In this document: one piece after another, positions 39,748-39,853 of the stretch
Position numbering within the stretch: the stretch's first letter is position 1
Layout of the letters: every line of letters starts with the position of its first letter
Assembly (NCBI GenBank): GCA_938048735.1
Contig: CALIUM010000030.1
Location: 1 to 39,853, forward strand
DNA length: 39,853 bases
Origin: an uncultured archaeon
Lineage (GTDB): Archaea; Thermoproteota; Bathyarchaeia; TCS64
Direction of reading: 5' to 3'
Position numbers and translations under genes: made by a program
The notes under the pieces: generated by a model
Databases searched by the model: none
What the model was told of the DNA's origin: nothing
What the model saw: only the letters and a program-made list of their open reading frames with translations

Positions 39748-39759
39748 TTACAGCTGTAA
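39748..39759. promoter_or_regulatory. Palindromic operator candidate before the RHH gene
   Basis: TTACAGCTGTAA is a perfect 12-bp palindrome located about 25 bases upstream of the RHH gene's TATA box. RHH repressors commonly bind such sites next to their own promoters, so autoregulation is a plausible inference. Confidence 0.5.
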
Positions 39760-39853
39760 CGATTATCAAATAGGTAGTTCAACCCCTGTGTGTCCTCAAG
39801 CAAATTTTGATTAGGCTGGCATTCTCGAACTCTCCACGTTCCTTGCAGAGGTG

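Noticed and set aside
1-39853. CRISPR array
   Set aside because: No series of regularly spaced direct repeats was found by eye; the longest direct repeats are the three short copies near 8950.

Overview
The window looks like chromosomal DNA of a TACK-type archaeon, most plausibly a Bathyarchaeia-like sediment or hydrothermal lineage. This is inferred from gene content, not from a marker gene. The archaeal signals are an archaemetzincin, a tungsten-type aldehyde:ferredoxin oxidoreductase, a multi-subunit 2-oxoacid:ferredoxin oxidoreductase, formaldehyde-activating enzyme (Fae), a ComB-family phosphatase, VapBC, PaREP1, TATA-like boxes, and many TTG/GTG starts. Two tRNA genes are present, Arg-GCG and Ser-GCU, and both encode CCA.

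Layout. 1-6.5 kb: truncated Mg-chelatase-like ATPase, a divergent SpeD-like gene, several small zinc, membrane and ubiquitin-like proteins, an HTH-nuclease fusion, an AAG-type DNA glycosylase and a frameshifted amidase with a small upstream partner. 6.5-13.4 kb: an accessory, partly decaying stretch. It holds an M20 peptidase lacking a catalytic Asp, a broken secreted matrixin, a VapBC pair with both genes interrupted, MFS transporters (one a wreck), tRNA-Arg, an archaemetzincin and a DNA glycosylase with two frameshifts. 13.7-28.4 kb: a GC-richer housekeeping block. It holds dCTP deaminase/dUTPase, ArgH, an MFS-FAH-ROK operon on the minus strand, the three-gene 2-oxoacid:ferredoxin oxidoreductase operon, SAM hydrolase, ScpB, an S9 peptidase, a DapA-family aldolase fused to Fae, and an MTAP-like phosphorylase. 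28.4-31.25 kb: an AT-rich island with an integrase remnant, a zinc-ribbon protein, an RHH protein paired with a DNA methyltransferase, and a winged-helix fragment. 31.3-37.7 kb: amidohydrolase, ComB, the AOR-ferredoxin pair and a membrane-anchored spermidine-synthase-like protein. 37.7-39.85 kb: PaREP1, tRNA-Ser and small genes typical of mobile elements, including an RHH protein with a palindromic candidate operator.

Main theme. The genes suggest peptide and organic-acid degradation by ferredoxin-linked oxidoreductases, with C1 chemistry on tetrahydromethanopterin. The most interesting gene is the single ORF joining a DapA-family aldolase, which lacks the Arg expected of dihydrodipicolinate synthase, to a full Fae domain. 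By analogy with the known Fae-Hps fusions, I infer an aldolase that makes or consumes formaldehyde handed to or from the pterin carrier, for example pyruvate plus formaldehyde to and from 4-hydroxy-2-oxobutanoate. This is untested.

Caution. Many genes carry frameshifts, several of them at runs of G that are one base too short or too long. Some 'pseudogenes' may therefore be sequence errors. Others (matrixin, second MFS, integrase) carry enough lesions to be genuine wrecks.
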